64,000 bases of DNA from Bradyrhizobium lablabi (GCF_018131005.1 NZ_JAFCJK010000002.1:930001-994000), one strand, 5' to 3'. Shown: positions 42,756-51,529, numbered from the stretch's first letter. Notes: generated by a model from the letters alone, not told the origin. Program-made: numbers and translations.

Positions 42756-43147
42756 CTTCTGCCTTTGATGTGAGCCGATCATCGCCCGGCGATGCCAAAC
42801 TCGAGCCGGCGCTGAAATGCACCAGTGTATCGCCGCCGATACCCAAAATGGTCGGTCACGACGCGCCCAGCAGCCCCGCCGGGCGGATTGCGGCCGGTCA
42901 CGTCGCTCAACCTTCATTGACACAATGCGGCGCCCGTGGAGTTTGGTACAGCCCGCGACCGGTTGGTGCAGGGAATTTGACGATCCGATCGCGCTCTCCG
43001 CTGGGCGCGTGCCGATGCCACGTTGCAAGGACAGCACCTTGCAAACTTGTAACGACGTGAACATCAAGGCGCCTTCGGGAGGGCTAAATGCAGGCCAAAT
43101 GTGAGGGCTTATGAGCAACCAACCTTGGCCCCACGGAATTCACTCCG
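42756..43147. other. Gene-free stretch
   Basis: No gene is supported in this 392-base stretch; open frames here lack ribosome sites. A micro-ORF follows at 43148. Confidence 0.35.
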
Positions 43148-43234
43148 ATGTTATTTCAAGCCGCTATTGTTTGCCTGATCGTACTCAGCATCTGCGTGCT
43201 CATCGCCCACGCGGTCGACGCTCTTAGGACTTAA
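43148..43234 (+). CDS. 28-residue membrane micro-ORF (IAHAVDA type)
   Basis: ATG at 43148 to TAA at 43232. The peptide MLFQAAIVCLIVLSICVLIA continues HAVDALRT: almost entirely one transmembrane helix with a short polar end. The LIVLSICVLIAHAVDAL part mirrors the LISIAIFLAHAFDAF of the micro-ORF at 59994-60086, so the two look like paralogues of one tiny family. A weak CGGAA ribosome-like site lies upstream. It is not annotated by length-limited gene callers. Confidence 0.55.
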   Translation: MLFQAAIVCLIVLSICVLIAHAVDALRT

Positions 43235-43330
43235 CGCCAGCGTGAGCCGGCGTGCGAACCGCCCCTCCCTATCGGCGCGAAGAATACCTATTTCAGCGCA
43301 GTAGCCGCACACATCCCGATGGAGGTTCTG

Positions 43331-43591
43331 ATGCGCATCCTGGCGTTGGCGATTTTGGCGATCGGGGCGGTCTCAACAAGGCCAGCGGCAGCTCAGACGT
43401 ACGATCCGGCGTATCCGGTTTGCCTGCACGTGTACCGCGCGGGCGCGAACTATTATGACTGCCGCTACACCTCGCTGCCTCAGTGCAACGCGTCGGCATC
43501 GGGCCGTGCGGCGCAGTGCGTCATCAATCCATATTTCGCGGGCGCGGAAGATCCCACGGGTTATCGGTCGTATCGCCGCCGCGTTTACTAG
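43331..43591 (+). CDS. DUF3551-family small exported protein
   Basis: The product has 86 residues with a signal peptide (MRILALAILAIGAVSTRPAA, cleavage after AQ). The mature part has the DUF3551 pattern: YPVCLHVYRAGANYYDCRYT, SLPQCNASASGRAAQCVINP, then YF and a Tyr/Arg-rich end. Four Cys probably make disulfides. The family is expanded in Bradyrhizobium with unknown function. A second member lies at 61847-62056 (-). The Met at 43331 is chosen because the signal peptide starts there. Confidence 0.85.
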   Translation: MRILALAILAIGAVSTRPAAAQTYDPAYPVCLHVYRAGANYYDCRYTSLPQCNASASGRAAQCVINPYFAGAEDPTGYRSYRRRVY

Positions 43592-43592
43592 A

Positions 43593-43695
43593 GCAGTCGT
43601 CTGGAGCGCTTTCGAGCGAAGTGGTCCCCGGTTCGCGTGAAGAAAACCTGTCAAAACAAGGATCTGGAGCTTCGGTTCTGATTCAATCGATAATG
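43593..43695 (+). repeat. Bradyrhizobium-type dispersed intergenic repeat (copy 1)
   Basis: The sequence GGAGCGCTTTCGAGCGAAGT runs to AACAAGGATCTGGAGCTTCG and GTTCTGATTCAATCGATAAT, just after the DUF3551 stop. The inverted copy at 45283-45385 matches nearly throughout. The end GGTTCTGATTCAATC is half of a palindrome that is complete in the second copy. Such repeats (extragenic, palindromic) are scattered in rhizobial genomes. Confidence 0.85.
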
Positions 43696-43824
43696 CTCGA
43701 GAGAGGCCCAGCCTCCAGGTAATCCGGCGGACCTTTGATTCCGTGGGCAGTCAGCCGGGGGCTGAGAATCGGCCAGTGAGACTGGTGCGCCGCTTTTTGG
43801 GCGTTGCAACTTCCCCTTGGGCTC

Positions 43825-43856
43825 GACTTTGTGATATCATAAAATATGACAAAGTC
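43825..43856. promoter_or_regulatory. Inverted repeat, candidate operator of the RHH gene
   Basis: GACTTTGT (43825-43832) and ACAAAGTC (43849-43856) form a perfect 8-bp inverted repeat with a 16-base spacer that itself contains the palindrome TGATATCA (43832-43839). It lies directly upstream of the ribbon-helix-helix gene at 43888, the usual place for an autoregulatory RHH site, and overlaps an alternative ATG at 43846. The AT-rich spacer could also include a -10 element (TATCAT). Confidence 0.65.
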
Positions 43857-43887
43857 AGTTCGTGATTCCAAGAAATCCGGAAGCAAA

Positions 43888-44055
43888 ATGGGGCGGCCCA
43901 GAACGACTGGGCCAGGCCAGCCGCAGGTCGTTCGAATGCATGACGATCAGTTGGCCGGGATCGATGACTGGATTGTCGAGCAGGGCATCAAGATCAGCCG
44001 CCCCGAAGCTATCCGTCGGCTGGTCGAAATCGGACTAAGGGCCAAGGGCAAATGA
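43888..44055 (+). CDS. Ribbon-helix-helix DNA-binding protein
   Basis: The product has 55 residues from ATG 43888, preceded by GGAAG. An alternative ATG at 43846 adds 14 basic residues but has no ribosome site and overlaps the inverted repeat. The RHH pattern is clear: beta strand QPQVVRMHDDQLAGI, helix 1 GIDDWIVEQGIKISR, then PEAIRRLVEIGLRAKGK for helix 2. Proteins of this size are dimeric repressors, often antitoxins. The stop overlaps the ATG of a 28-residue membrane peptide (ATGA), which suggests a two-gene module. Confidence 0.8.
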   Translation: MGRPRTTGPGQPQVVRMHDDQLAGIDDWIVEQGIKISRPEAIRRLVEIGLRAKGK

Positions 44056-44138
44056 GCGTGCAAGCGGGCCTAACGGGCTGGCTGGTCGTGATGGCGATGA
44101 TCATCCTCATCGTTGCCATATGGCGGAAGTGGATTTAA
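44052..44138 (+). CDS. 28-residue membrane peptide coupled to the RHH gene
   Basis: ATG at 44052 overlaps the RHH stop (ATGA) and the TAA is at 44136. The peptide has a single helix (GWLVVMAMIILIVAIW) flanked by MSVQAGLT and the basic RKWI end. Size, one helix and a C-terminal Trp/Lys cluster recall small hydrophobic toxins or accessory membrane peptides. Start-stop overlap with a DNA-binding gene makes coding likely. No function known. Confidence 0.6.
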   Translation: MSVQAGLTGWLVVMAMIILIVAIWRKWI

Positions 44139-44246
44139 TTGCGCCTCGAGTTGCCGCCCGGCAGTCCAGCGTACTGGGGTGCTGACGGCCGGGTCACCTG
44201 CAACGGGACGGACGGCGCCGTGAATATTGTAACCAAACTGGCATGA
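44139..44246 (+). CDS. Possible 35-residue ORF after the membrane peptide
   Basis: A TTG directly after the TAA of the previous micro-ORF opens a frame to TGA at 44244. The peptide begins LRLELPPGSPAYWGADGRVT and ends with CNGTDGAVNIVTKLA. It has a plausible compact beta-like composition but an unusual start codon and no separate ribosome site, so translation would depend on coupling. Low confidence. Confidence 0.3.
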   Translation: MRLELPPGSPAYWGADGRVTCNGTDGAVNIVTKLA

Positions 44247-44510
44247 CCGGATTGGGCACGCGGTGCCGTTTACCAAGAGGTGGAAGGGCAAGCCGAATGA
44301 TTGGCGTCAGGCCGATCGGCTCAGCCTGCGTGGGAGGGTGCAATGGAGGGACATTTTAGAAGGAGTTAGGTGATTAAAATCGCTTTTCGGGCTGGCGGGA
44401 TTAATCCTATTTATTCACAGAATTAATTAGACCCGTCTTCGTGATTACTTGACTTTGTTCTGACATAATGGAAGCCTCCGACCGAATATTTAAATAATTG
44501 GGAGAGGTCG

Positions 44511-45188
44511 GTGAATAAATCATTTGGTCATGCGGGGCTGACGGCTATTGTCATGCTGGCGGGGGTTGGCGCGGCCCAGGCCGCAACCATCGACTGGACG
44601 AATTGGGCCGCAGGCACAGTCACTGCTGGAACTCCGGGTAACGCCACTGCAGCGGCCGGCAGTGTTGGAGTTACCTACACCGGAGAACTTCAGGAACTAA
44701 ACTTCGAACCCAGCTATACTCCGGTAAGTTCGTTTTCCGGAGGGACCGTCGACAACGCCCCGGTTCAATCCTACGGAACCATTCGTATCATCGGGGGATC
44801 AAGCGGCACCAACTCGATCCACTTCAGCCAGGCTGTGCTCAATCCGGTTTTTGCGATCTGGAGCCTGGGGCAGACGGGCATAGAGCCGAGTTTCAACTTC
44901 AATGCGCCCTTCACAATTCAGGCCGGTGGAGCGAACGCCGAGTACGGGGGAAACCCGATAACCTCGTCGGGCGATCAAGTTTTCGGCGTTGAAGGCAATG
45001 GTGTCATCCAGTTCATCGGCTCCTTTACAGACATCAGTTGGACAAACCCAACCGCCGAAAACTGGTACGGCTTTACGGTTGGTGTTGCTGCTGTCCCCGA
45101 AGCGTCCACATGGGGAATGATGCTGCTTGGCTTCGCCGGCGTCGGCTTCCTCGCCTATCGTCGCCGCAACGCGCTCAGCATGGCCTGA
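44511..45188 (+). CDS. Exported PEP-CTERM-like protein
   Basis: The protein has 225 residues; the start GTG at 44511 follows GGGAGAGG. A signal peptide (HAGLTAIVMLAGVGAAQAA) precedes a beta-rich domain of Gly/Thr/Asn-rich strands, and the C-terminus is VPEASTWGMMLLGFAGVGFL followed by AYRRRNA. This is the PEP-CTERM sorting signal: Pro-Glu-x-x-x-Trp, a hydrophobic helix and a basic tail, recognised by exosortase-type enzymes. No exosortase gene is seen in the window. The protein probably reaches the outer surface or extracellular matrix. AT-rich upstream DNA (44390-44500) is likely its promoter. Confidence 0.85.
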   Translation: MNKSFGHAGLTAIVMLAGVGAAQAATIDWTNWAAGTVTAGTPGNATAAAGSVGVTYTGELQELNFEPSYTPVSSFSGGTVDNAPVQSYGTIRIIGGSSGTNSIHFSQAVLNPVFAIWSLGQTGIEPSFNFNAPFTIQAGGANAEYGGNPITSSGDQVFGVEGNGVIQFIGSFTDISWTNPTAENWYGFTVGVAAVPEASTWGMMLLGFAGVGFLAYRRRNALSMA

Positions 45189-45282
45189 TATTTGGCCGAA
45201 GTCAGGGCTTGCCGAGTAACCGCCTTCGGGCGGTCTCTCCTCAACGTTCTCCAAACCGATCACCGGGTGGCACTGGGGCATT

Positions 45283-45385
45283 ATCGGTTCTGATTGAATC
45301 AGAACCGAAGCTCCAGATCCTTGTTTTGGTGCGCTTTCTTCACACAAACCGGTCGCCACTTCGCTCGAAAACGCTACAAATCTAA
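45283..45385 (-). repeat. Bradyrhizobium-type dispersed intergenic repeat (copy 2, inverted)
   Basis: The reverse complement matches copy 1 (43593-43695): GTTTTCGAGCGAAGTGG, then AACAAGGATCTGGAGCTTCG and the palindrome GGTTCTGATTCAATCAGAAC at the end. The terminal GGTTCTGATT/AATCAGAACC is a perfect inverted repeat around 45286-45306. The copies flank the region 43.7-45.3 kb that holds the RHH pair and the PEP-CTERM-like gene. Confidence 0.85.
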
Positions 45386-45412
45386 AGACAAGGAAACGAC
45401 GACCAGCCGACC

Positions 45413-45688
45413 TCAGCCGGACTTGTTCAAGCCCATAGTCCGGCAGACGGTCGAGCCACACAACGCAACCAATTCTGCCTGGGTATGCACACCAGTCTTG
45501 GCAAAGATACTCTTAAGCTGATTTCTCCCCGTTTCCTTGGCGATCCCAGCTTCATCAGTAATGGCTTCAAGTTTAGTGCCCGTCGCAACCTTGGCCGCTA
45601 GCCGGGCTTCCGCTGGTGTCAATCCGAACACTGCTCGGAGAGCCATTTCCGGGGGGCGCCACCGTTTGTCGGGATTCGCTTGCGGCAA
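45413..45688 (-). pseudogene. C-terminal fragment of a LuxR-type regulator
   Basis: The minus-strand frame reads ANPDKRWRPPEMALRAVFGL, TPAEARLAAKVATGTKLEAI, TDEAGIAKETGRNQLKSIFA, KTGVHTQAELVAL. The LTPAEARLA, GIAKETGRNQLKSIF and K-G-H-QAELV parts are the LuxR HTH. Full proteins of this kind have about 300 more N-terminal residues; here the frame stops being coherent at about 45688, exactly where an H-NS-like fragment begins on the other strand. It could still be translated as a bare DNA-binding domain, but truncation is the simpler reading. Confidence 0.7.
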
Positions 45689-45918
45689 AACTCGTCTCCG
45701 AAAAGCACGAGTTGGAGCGACGCTTGGCTCGACTAGCTGGCGGACAGCAGAAGATCCGACGTCCCTACCCGCAGGTGCAGGCGAAATACTTCAATCCGGA
45801 AAACCCGTCGCAAACCTGGTCGGGCGGTGGATTGAAGCCTCGCTGGTTTGCGGCGCAGCTGGAGGCAGGTCGACGCCTTGACGAGCTGGTACTACACGAT
45901 CGTCCAATCGCGGCTTGA
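45673..45918 (+). pseudogene. C-terminal fragment of an H-NS-family protein
   Basis: The plus-strand frame gives LAAKLVSEKHELERRLARLA (coiled-coil end), then RRPYPQVQAKYFNPENPSQT and WSGGGLKPRWFAAQLEAGRR, then LDELVL. The K-Y-x-N-P-x-x-P-x-x-T-W-x-G-x-G-x-x-P-R-W motif is the H-NS C-terminal DNA-binding domain. The N-terminal oligomerisation part is missing, since the gene is cut where the LuxR fragment begins on the opposite strand. Only the DNA-binding part remains. Confidence 0.7.
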
Positions 45919-45983
45919 ATAACGCTCATTGCCGGAGCGCCGAGCCCGGCTGCATCGCGTGGGGAATATCAAAGGACTTCCAT

Positions 45984-46343
45984 GTGAACAACATCAACGC
46001 CTTCGCACGCGAAGAACCGTCCAAATTCACCGACGGCTTCGCCCGATGCCCTTCGGACACCGGCACGAACAGCGGGCATCGCGACGAGCGACAACTCGAT
46101 CAAGTTGTCGAAACCCTCATTTACGTTGCTACCGCAGATAGTATGCTCCCATCGGAGGCGCTTGCTGCTTTAACCAAAGCTCTCGGTACATTACTCGCCT
46201 TCACCGCTCGACGTCAGGGACTCGCTGAGGAAGAGGTTCTAACGGCATGCCAAAACGCCGTCGCTGATTACGCAATGGCCGCGGCCATCTATATGCGCGA
46301 AACCTCGGACGCTGATCCAGCAGTATCGGAAGTATTCTCCTGA
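45984..46343 (+). CDS. Hypothetical helical protein
   Basis: The GTG at 45984 is preceded by AAAGGAC. The 119-residue product begins MNNINAFAREEPSKFTDGFA and is mostly helical: RQLDQVVETLIYVATADSML, PSEALAALTKALGTLLAFTA, EEEVLTACQNAVADYAMAAA. No family could be named and no partner gene. An extension to 45915 is possible. Confidence 0.5.
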   Translation: MNNINAFAREEPSKFTDGFARCPSDTGTNSGHRDERQLDQVVETLIYVATADSMLPSEALAALTKALGTLLAFTARRQGLAEEEVLTACQNAVADYAMAAAIYMRETSDADPAVSEVFS

Positions 46344-46484
46344 GAGGACAATCTGATTCTGAGGTCGACCGAGGCGCTCGGTCGCCCCGTTCGAGATGTT
46401 AAACAATCAGCTTGTCCCCTTGCGAACTCCAGGGGGCTGCCGGACCGTAAACCCCGCGTTGTGGAGTGCCAAGGTTCGAGCGAC

Positions 46485-47123
46485 CTATCGTGAGTTACCT
46501 TCATCATTGGCGCGTTCCCATTTCCCTTGCAGTTGCTGCTCAAAGATTTGTGCAGGAGCGCCCTGACGCGCTTGTGCAAGGTTGTCGAGCGGGAGCGAGG
46601 CAATGACGGTAACGACATTGGCATTGACCGCTTCAATCGAGAGTGTCTTGCCGGATTCTAGTTCCCGGAGGAAGCTCGGGTCGGCAACGGTTGCCGCGAC
46701 GCATCCGTTTGTCAGGCAGATGGTGTAGGGAACGTGCAGTGTACCGCCACTGTCGACACTCAGCTTAATACCTGGCTGGAGAAATAGCCCCACCGGAACG
46801 AACATCTGCAATCGTACCGCAGGAGCATCCTGGCGTTCGATGAGATCGACCCTCAGGATCACCTGACCTATGTCCGATCTTCCGTCGATGGTCGTGCGGC
46901 AGACCGTTTTTGTCTCTGCGCTCTCTACGCCGCGGAAGCACAATTTTTTCCAAGTTGAGTAAGTGAGGTTGGGAATCTTCCGCTGTCCTCGCGCAGCGAT
47001 CTCGGCCTCGGAAAAATCGATCATCGCGGGAACATCACCGAACGGGATCACCTGTTGGCCGTGGGCAACGGTCGCCGCCGCTAAAGCGCCCAGCATGATG
47101 AAGCTAGCGGCGACCGATCGCAT
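46485..47123 (-). CDS. Invasion-associated locus B (IalB)-family protein
   Basis: The protein has 212 residues with a signal peptide (MRSVAASFIMLGALAAATVA, cleavage after HGQ). IalB features include KKLCFRGVESAETKTVCRTT, IGQVILRVDLIERQDAPAVR, RLQMFVPVGLFLQPGIKLSV, VPYTICLTNGCVAATVADPS and a late amphipathic VITVIASLPLDN-type segment. The four Cys in two pairs (LCFRG, VCRTT, ICLTN, GCVAA) are typical. The family is periplasmic and supports cell-envelope or host-interaction functions, without a known reaction. The Met at 47123 is chosen at the signal peptide. Confidence 0.85.
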   Translation of the reverse strand: MRSVAASFIMLGALAAATVAHGQQVIPFGDVPAMIDFSEAEIAARGQRKIPNLTYSTWKKLCFRGVESAETKTVCRTTIDGRSDIGQVILRVDLIERQDAPAVRLQMFVPVGLFLQPGIKLSVDSGGTLHVPYTICLTNGCVAATVADPSFLRELESGKTLSIEAVNANVVTVIASLPLDNLAQARQGAPAQIFEQQLQGKWERANDEGNSR

Positions 47124-47194
47124 TGCCTCCTTGATTGATCGGGCGGTTTGACCACACATCGCAAACGCCTCCGAAATACAGTTGGATTGTTCTA

Positions 47195-48079
47195 TCAGTG
47201 GTTCTTCAAAAATTCAGACACCAAGGGAGCCCAGATCTGTATGGCATCAGCAGAGTTGATCATAAAATGACCGTCTCCCCCAAAATCCGGCAAAACAAAA
47301 TAGTTGAGCTTGCCGCCGCCAGCTTGAAAGGCCGTCGCCAATCGGTTGCTGAGCTCGGGCCCGAAGTAGCTGTCATTGCGGGAGTAAATCCATAACATTG
47401 GTATCCTGGCCGTTCGTCCGAACTCTGCCGCCGCTTCGACCAGATTGTCCGGTGCGCAATTGCTGTTGGGTTTGCCCTTAAAGCGGCCGCCGCGCCCGGC
47501 GGCGAAGCCGATAATGGCACGCACTGATCGGGGGTTCTGACTGGCAAGCGCGATCGCACCCCAGCCACCACCTGATTGACCGACGACGATGACGTCATCC
47601 GGCTTCACGAAAGGCTGAACCGACATGTAGTCGATTACCCACATATCGAGCGAAGCAATTGCAAGTCCAGCGTCACGAAAGTTTGCGGCCAAACAACTGC
47701 CGACACCCGAGAAGAAGAGACCGAACAGGCCTCGCTCCGGGACTTCGATCGCTGTAACGCCGTATCCTGGACGCACCGGCGCAACCACGACGTAACCCTG
47801 CCTCGCGAACCAAAGCGCCGCGTCCCGAAACTCGATCACGGGAAAATAGCTTCGCTCCTTCGGATCAAGCGAAACTCCGTGGTTCATGACCAGAAGAGGA
47901 AACGGTCCCTCACTTGCAGGGCGGACCACGTAGGCCAACATGGGGACGGCTGATGGAATTGCCCACGTCTCTTCCTGGAGCTGGGGGCCGAGATTGTTGT
48001 GAAGCGTTTCGTCGGATCCTGCCGTGGCAGAGTTGGGCAGCAGCAGGATCAGAGCAATTACTCGAAGTAGTTGCTTCAT
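47195..48079 (-). CDS. Exported alpha/beta hydrolase
   Basis: The protein has 294 residues with a signal peptide (MKQLLRVIALILLLPNSATA). The alpha/beta hydrolase core is clear: LLVMNHGVSLDPKERSY (oxyanion), YVVVAPVRPGYGV, DDVIVVGQSGGGWGAIALAS with the nucleophile Ser in G-Q-S-G-G, and LWIYSRNDSYFG (acid Asp) plus GGDGHFMIN (His). The family resembles dienelactone hydrolases and lipases. A single gene, divergent to the histidine kinase at 48425. Periplasmic location is predicted. Confidence 0.88.
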   Translation of the reverse strand: MKQLLRVIALILLLPNSATAGSDETLHNNLGPQLQEETWAIPSAVPMLAYVVRPASEGPFPLLVMNHGVSLDPKERSYFPVIEFRDAALWFARQGYVVVAPVRPGYGVTAIEVPERGLFGLFFSGVGSCLAANFRDAGLAIASLDMWVIDYMSVQPFVKPDDVIVVGQSGGGWGAIALASQNPRSVRAIIGFAAGRGGRFKGKPNSNCAPDNLVEAAAEFGRTARIPMLWIYSRNDSYFGPELSNRLATAFQAGGGKLNYFVLPDFGGDGHFMINSADAIQIWAPLVSEFLKNH

Positions 48080-48278
48080 GAAATGCTCTCCGGCCAGTTA
48101 TTTCAATGTTAGCAGATCCTTCACAGTGGGGCGAGTAGCAGGCCCCGTACCACCGGCAATGAACCGAATAGTCAGATCGATCAGTGTCGCTGACATGATT
48201 CCTTCGTGTCGGCGCCTCGAGGCTTTGTACATACACGAAATGCGTAGTGAAGCTTGATGTCGGCGCTGCACGGGTGAT

Positions 48279-48383
48279 CTACTCGATCACCGTGAGTCCG
48301 AGCGACCCGACGCGGACGTCATTTGAGCCGGCAAGCTGGAATCCGGCCCGGTCGGCCTCGGTCGGCCCTTCCAGAATGAAGGC
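48279..48383 (-). pseudogene. Short C-terminal remnant of an unidentified gene
   Basis: The minus-strand frame ending TAG at 48279-48281 reads AFILEGPTEADRAGFQLAGS followed by NDVRVGSLGLTVIE, a coherent protein-like end. It is bounded upstream by an in-frame TAA. It looks like the tail of a lost gene in the gap between the hydrolase and the histidine kinase. The remaining gap (48080-48424) contains no other gene. Confidence 0.35.
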
Positions 48384-48424
48384 TTAACCCGATAAGATGG
48401 CGTTGTTGAACCCCGGGGGCGTAT

Positions 48425-51400
48425 ATGGCGCGGCCATCGAGAACGGGCGGCAAGACGATCGCTGCGAAAGCACGTAAGGCCGGCTCAGCAAAGAGCCACA
48501 ACCCGGCCAAGCGGCGCATTGGCCCAACCGGCATCCGATCGAAGCGCAATGCAATCTCAGATTACATGAAGGAGTTAAAGGAAGCGCGCGAGCAACAGGC
48601 GGCTACCGCCGACATCCTCAAGGTGATCGCAAGTTCGCCCTCCGACGTCCAGCCGGTGTTCGATGCAATCGCCTCAAACGCCAACCGGCTGATTGGCGGA
48701 TACTCGACCGCGGTTCATCGCGTCATCGACGACATCAATCACCTGGTGGCCTTTACCCCGATCAATCCACTATCCGACGAAGCATTGAAGGCCATGTTCC
48801 CGCGCCATCGAAGTGAAGTGCCGGCCGTCGCCTACGTCGAAGACGGCGAAACGGGCCAAATCGCCGACTCCGAACTGGCCGATCCGCAAACCCGCGCACT
48901 TGGGCGCGCCCGCGGTTGGCGCAGCGTGACATTCACGCCGCTGATGAGTCATGGCAAGTTGATTGGTTACATCGCCTGTACGCGAAGCGAGCCGGGCGTG
49001 CTCGCGGAACATCACGTCCAATTGCTGCGGACCTTCGCCGACCAGGCGGTGATCGCGATCGAGAACGCGCGGCTATTCAACGAGACCCAGGAAGCGCTGG
49101 CGCGGCAGACCGCAACAGCCGATGTGTTGAAGGTGATCGCATCCTCACCCTCGAACCTTCAGCCGGTCTTCGACGCCATCGCGGAGCGCTCAAAGACCCT
49201 GATCGGTGCCCACTCAACAACGGTAGTCCGCTACGTCGACGGCATGATTCAACTTGCGTCCTTTACACCCATCAGTCCGGAAGCAGACGCGACGCTTCGG
49301 GCGATGTTTCCCAGGCGGCCGGAGCCCGGCAATCCGCGGGTCGAACAGGTTCTGCGCGGCGAGATTGCGCGGATTACCGACGCGGAGTCCGAGATTGAAG
49401 TTCAGGCATTGAGGGATGCGGCGCGGGCACGTGGCTGGCGCAGCCTGCTGCTGGTGCCGCTCAAGGACCATACCGACGTGATCGGCTGGATCAGCGTCAC
49501 CCGCACGGAACCCGGCGCGTTCGCCGATAAGGACGTCGAACTGTTGCGGACCTTCGCCGATCAGGCCGTCATCGCGATTTCGAACGTCGAACTGCTCCAG
49601 CAGGTGCAAGCACGAACCCGTGACCTCCAGGAGTCTTTGCAACAGCAGACCGCCACCGCCGACGTGCTGAAGGTTATCAGCCGCTCGGCGTTCGATCTGC
49701 AAGCGGTGTTGCAGACTCTGGTCGAATCCGCAGCAAAGCTGTGCAACGCCAGCACGGCCAACATCCGGATTCGCGACGGTGACGTGCTCCGTGCGCAGGC
49801 CTTCGTTGCCGTATCGGAAGATCTGAAGGATTTCCTGCTTGATCATCCGGTCGAGCGCAGGCGGGGACACGTTGTCGGCCGCGCCTATCTCACAGGCGAA
49901 CTGGTCCATGTTCCGGACGTGTTGTCGGATCCTGAGTATGACGCCGTCGAACAGGCCCAACGGTGGGGATATCGGGCCGTGCTCGCCGTACCGATGATCA
50001 GGGAAGGTCGCGTCGAAGGCATGTTCTCGCTGGTGCGATCCGAGCCCAGACCTTTTTCGGATCGCGAGATCGAGCTGGCGCGCACCTTTGCGGACCAGGC
50101 ACTCATTGCCATCGAAAACGTGCGGCTGTTCAATGAGACCAATGAGGCGCTGGAGCGGCAGATCGCGACCGCCGACATTCTGAAGGTCATCGCCCGTTCG
50201 CCCGACGATGTGCAGCCGGTATTCGAAGCGATTGCGGAGCGGTCGAACCGGATTGTCGATGGCCGATCAACCGCTGTGTACAGCCTGGTCGATGGTATCC
50301 TGCATCTGATGGCTTTTACGCCAACGAGCCCTGAAGCCGATGCGACGCTCCAGGCGTTCTTCCCGCGGCCGCTGTCGCAGCTGAGTTGGGGCGAAGCGAT
50401 CGACAAGGGAGAGCTGTCCGAGGTCGTCGACATGGAAGACCTGTCCGTTCCACAGGATGCGCGGGATTTGGCGCGGCTACGTGGTTACCGCAGCGTGCTG
50501 CTGGTCCCGCTAGTGCAGGACCGGCAGACCATTGGCGCGATCAGCGTGACACGCGTTGCGCCCGGCAAGTTCGCTCAGCACCACATTCAGCTATTGCAGA
50601 CCTTCGCCGACCAAGCCGTCATCGCCATTTCGAATGTCGAGCTGTTCCAGGAAGTACAGCAACGCACGAGAGACCTGTCGCAATCGCTGGATGACCTTCG
50701 CGCCGCGCAAGATCGTCTGGTGCAAACCGAAAAGCTCGCTTCGCTCGGCCAGCTCACCGCCGGTATCGCACACGAGATCAAGAACCCGTTGAACTTCGTC
50801 AACAATTTCTCAGCGCTGTCGGTCGAATTGACAGATGAGCTCAATGATCTGCTCAAGTCGGCGGTACTTGGGGACAAGATACGCGGCGAAGTAGAAGATC
50901 TGACCACGCTCCTCAAGGGCAATCTCGGCAAGGTCGTGCAGCACGGGAAGCGGGCCGACTCCATCGTCAAGAACATGCTGCTTCACTCGCGCGAGAGCTC
51001 TGGCGAACGCCGCTCCGCGGACATCAACGCCCTTGTAGGCGAGAGCCTGAGCCTCGCCTATCACGGTGCGCGGGCGGAGAAAGCTGGCTTCAGCATAACG
51101 GTCAAACACGACCTCGACCCCGAGGCGGGCACCATTGATCTGCATCCGCAAGAGATCACGCGGGCGTTGCTAAATCTGATCTCCAACGGTTTTTATGCAG
51201 CAACCAGACGCAAGGTTGAGGCGGGAGAAGATGCCTTTGAGCCTATGCTCAGCGCTACGACCAGGAACCTGGGCCGTACAGTGGAAATCCGGATTCGCGA
51301 CAACGGCATCGGTATCGCGCCCGAAGTGAGAGAGAAGATATTCAATCCCTTCTTCACCACCAAGCCAACTGGAGAAGGGACAGGGCTCGGCCTCTCCATG

Positions 51401-51529
51401 ACCCATGACATCATTGTCAAGCAACATGGCGGCAGGATCGACGTCGAAACTAGGATCGGCCAATTCACCGAGTTCATCATCACCCTGCCACGTGACAATC
51501 GTACGGCCGTGGACGAAGAGCCCAAATGA
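48425..51529 (+). CDS. Orphan histidine kinase with four tandem GAF domains
   Basis: The protein has 1034 residues. After a basic N-terminal region come four GAF domains at about 65-215, 238-395, 424-580 and 595-750, joined by coiled-coil helices that repeat the motif [11 protein letters not shown] kinase core follows: H-box [15 protein letters not shown] with His783, N-box [14 protein letters not shown] (about 915), G1 [14 protein letters not shown]-box [19 protein letters not shown] and G2. No transmembrane helix is seen, so it is soluble and senses cytoplasmic small molecules. No receiver domain or response regulator is nearby. Domains 1, 2 and 4 are more alike than domain 3, which suggests internal duplication. 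The start at 48425 is the first ATG of the open frame. Confidence 0.93.
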   Translation: MARPSRTGGKTIAAKARKAGSAKSHNPAKRRIGPTGIRSKRNAISDYMKELKEAREQQAATADILKVIASSPSDVQPVFDAIASNANRLIGGYSTAVHRVIDDINHLVAFTPINPLSDEALKAMFPRHRSEVPAVAYVEDGETGQIADSELADPQTRALGRARGWRSVTFTPLMSHGKLIGYIACTRSEPGVLAEHHVQLLRTFADQAVIAIENARLFNETQEALARQTATADVLKVIASSPSNLQPVFDAIAERSKTLIGAHSTTVVRYVDGMIQLASFTPISPEADATLRAMFPRRPEPGNPRVEQVLRGEIARITDAESEIEVQALRDAARARGWRSLLLVPLKDHTDVIGWISVTRTEPGAFADKDVELLRTFADQAVIAISNVELLQQVQARTRDLQESLQQQTATADVLKVISRSAFDLQAVLQTLVESAAKLCNASTANIRIRDGDVLRAQAFVAVSEDLKDFLLDHPVERRRGHVVGRAYLTGELVHVPDVLSDPEYDAVEQAQRWGYRAVLAVPMIREGRVEGMFSLVRSEPRPFSDREIELARTFADQALIAIENVRLFNETNEALERQIATADILKVIARSPDDVQPVFEAIAERSNRIVDGRSTAVYSLVDGILHLMAFTPTSPEADATLQAFFPRPLSQLSWGEAIDKGELSEVVDMEDLSVPQDARDLARLRGYRSVLLVPLVQDRQTIGAISVTRVAPGKFAQHHIQLLQTFADQAVIAISNVELFQEVQQRTRDLSQSLDDLRAAQDRLVQTEKLASLGQLTAGIAHEIKNPLNFVNNFSALSVELTDELNDLLKSAVLGDKIRGEVEDLTTLLKGNLGKVVQHGKRADSIVKNMLLHSRESSGERRSADINALVGESLSLAYHGARAEKAGFSITVKHDLDPEAGTIDLHPQEITRALLNLISNGFYAATRRKVEAGEDAFEPMLSATTRNLGRTVEIRIRDNGIGIAPEVREKIFNPFFTTKPTGEGTGLGLSMTHDIIVKQHGGRIDVETRIGQFTEFIITLPRDNRTAVDEEPK

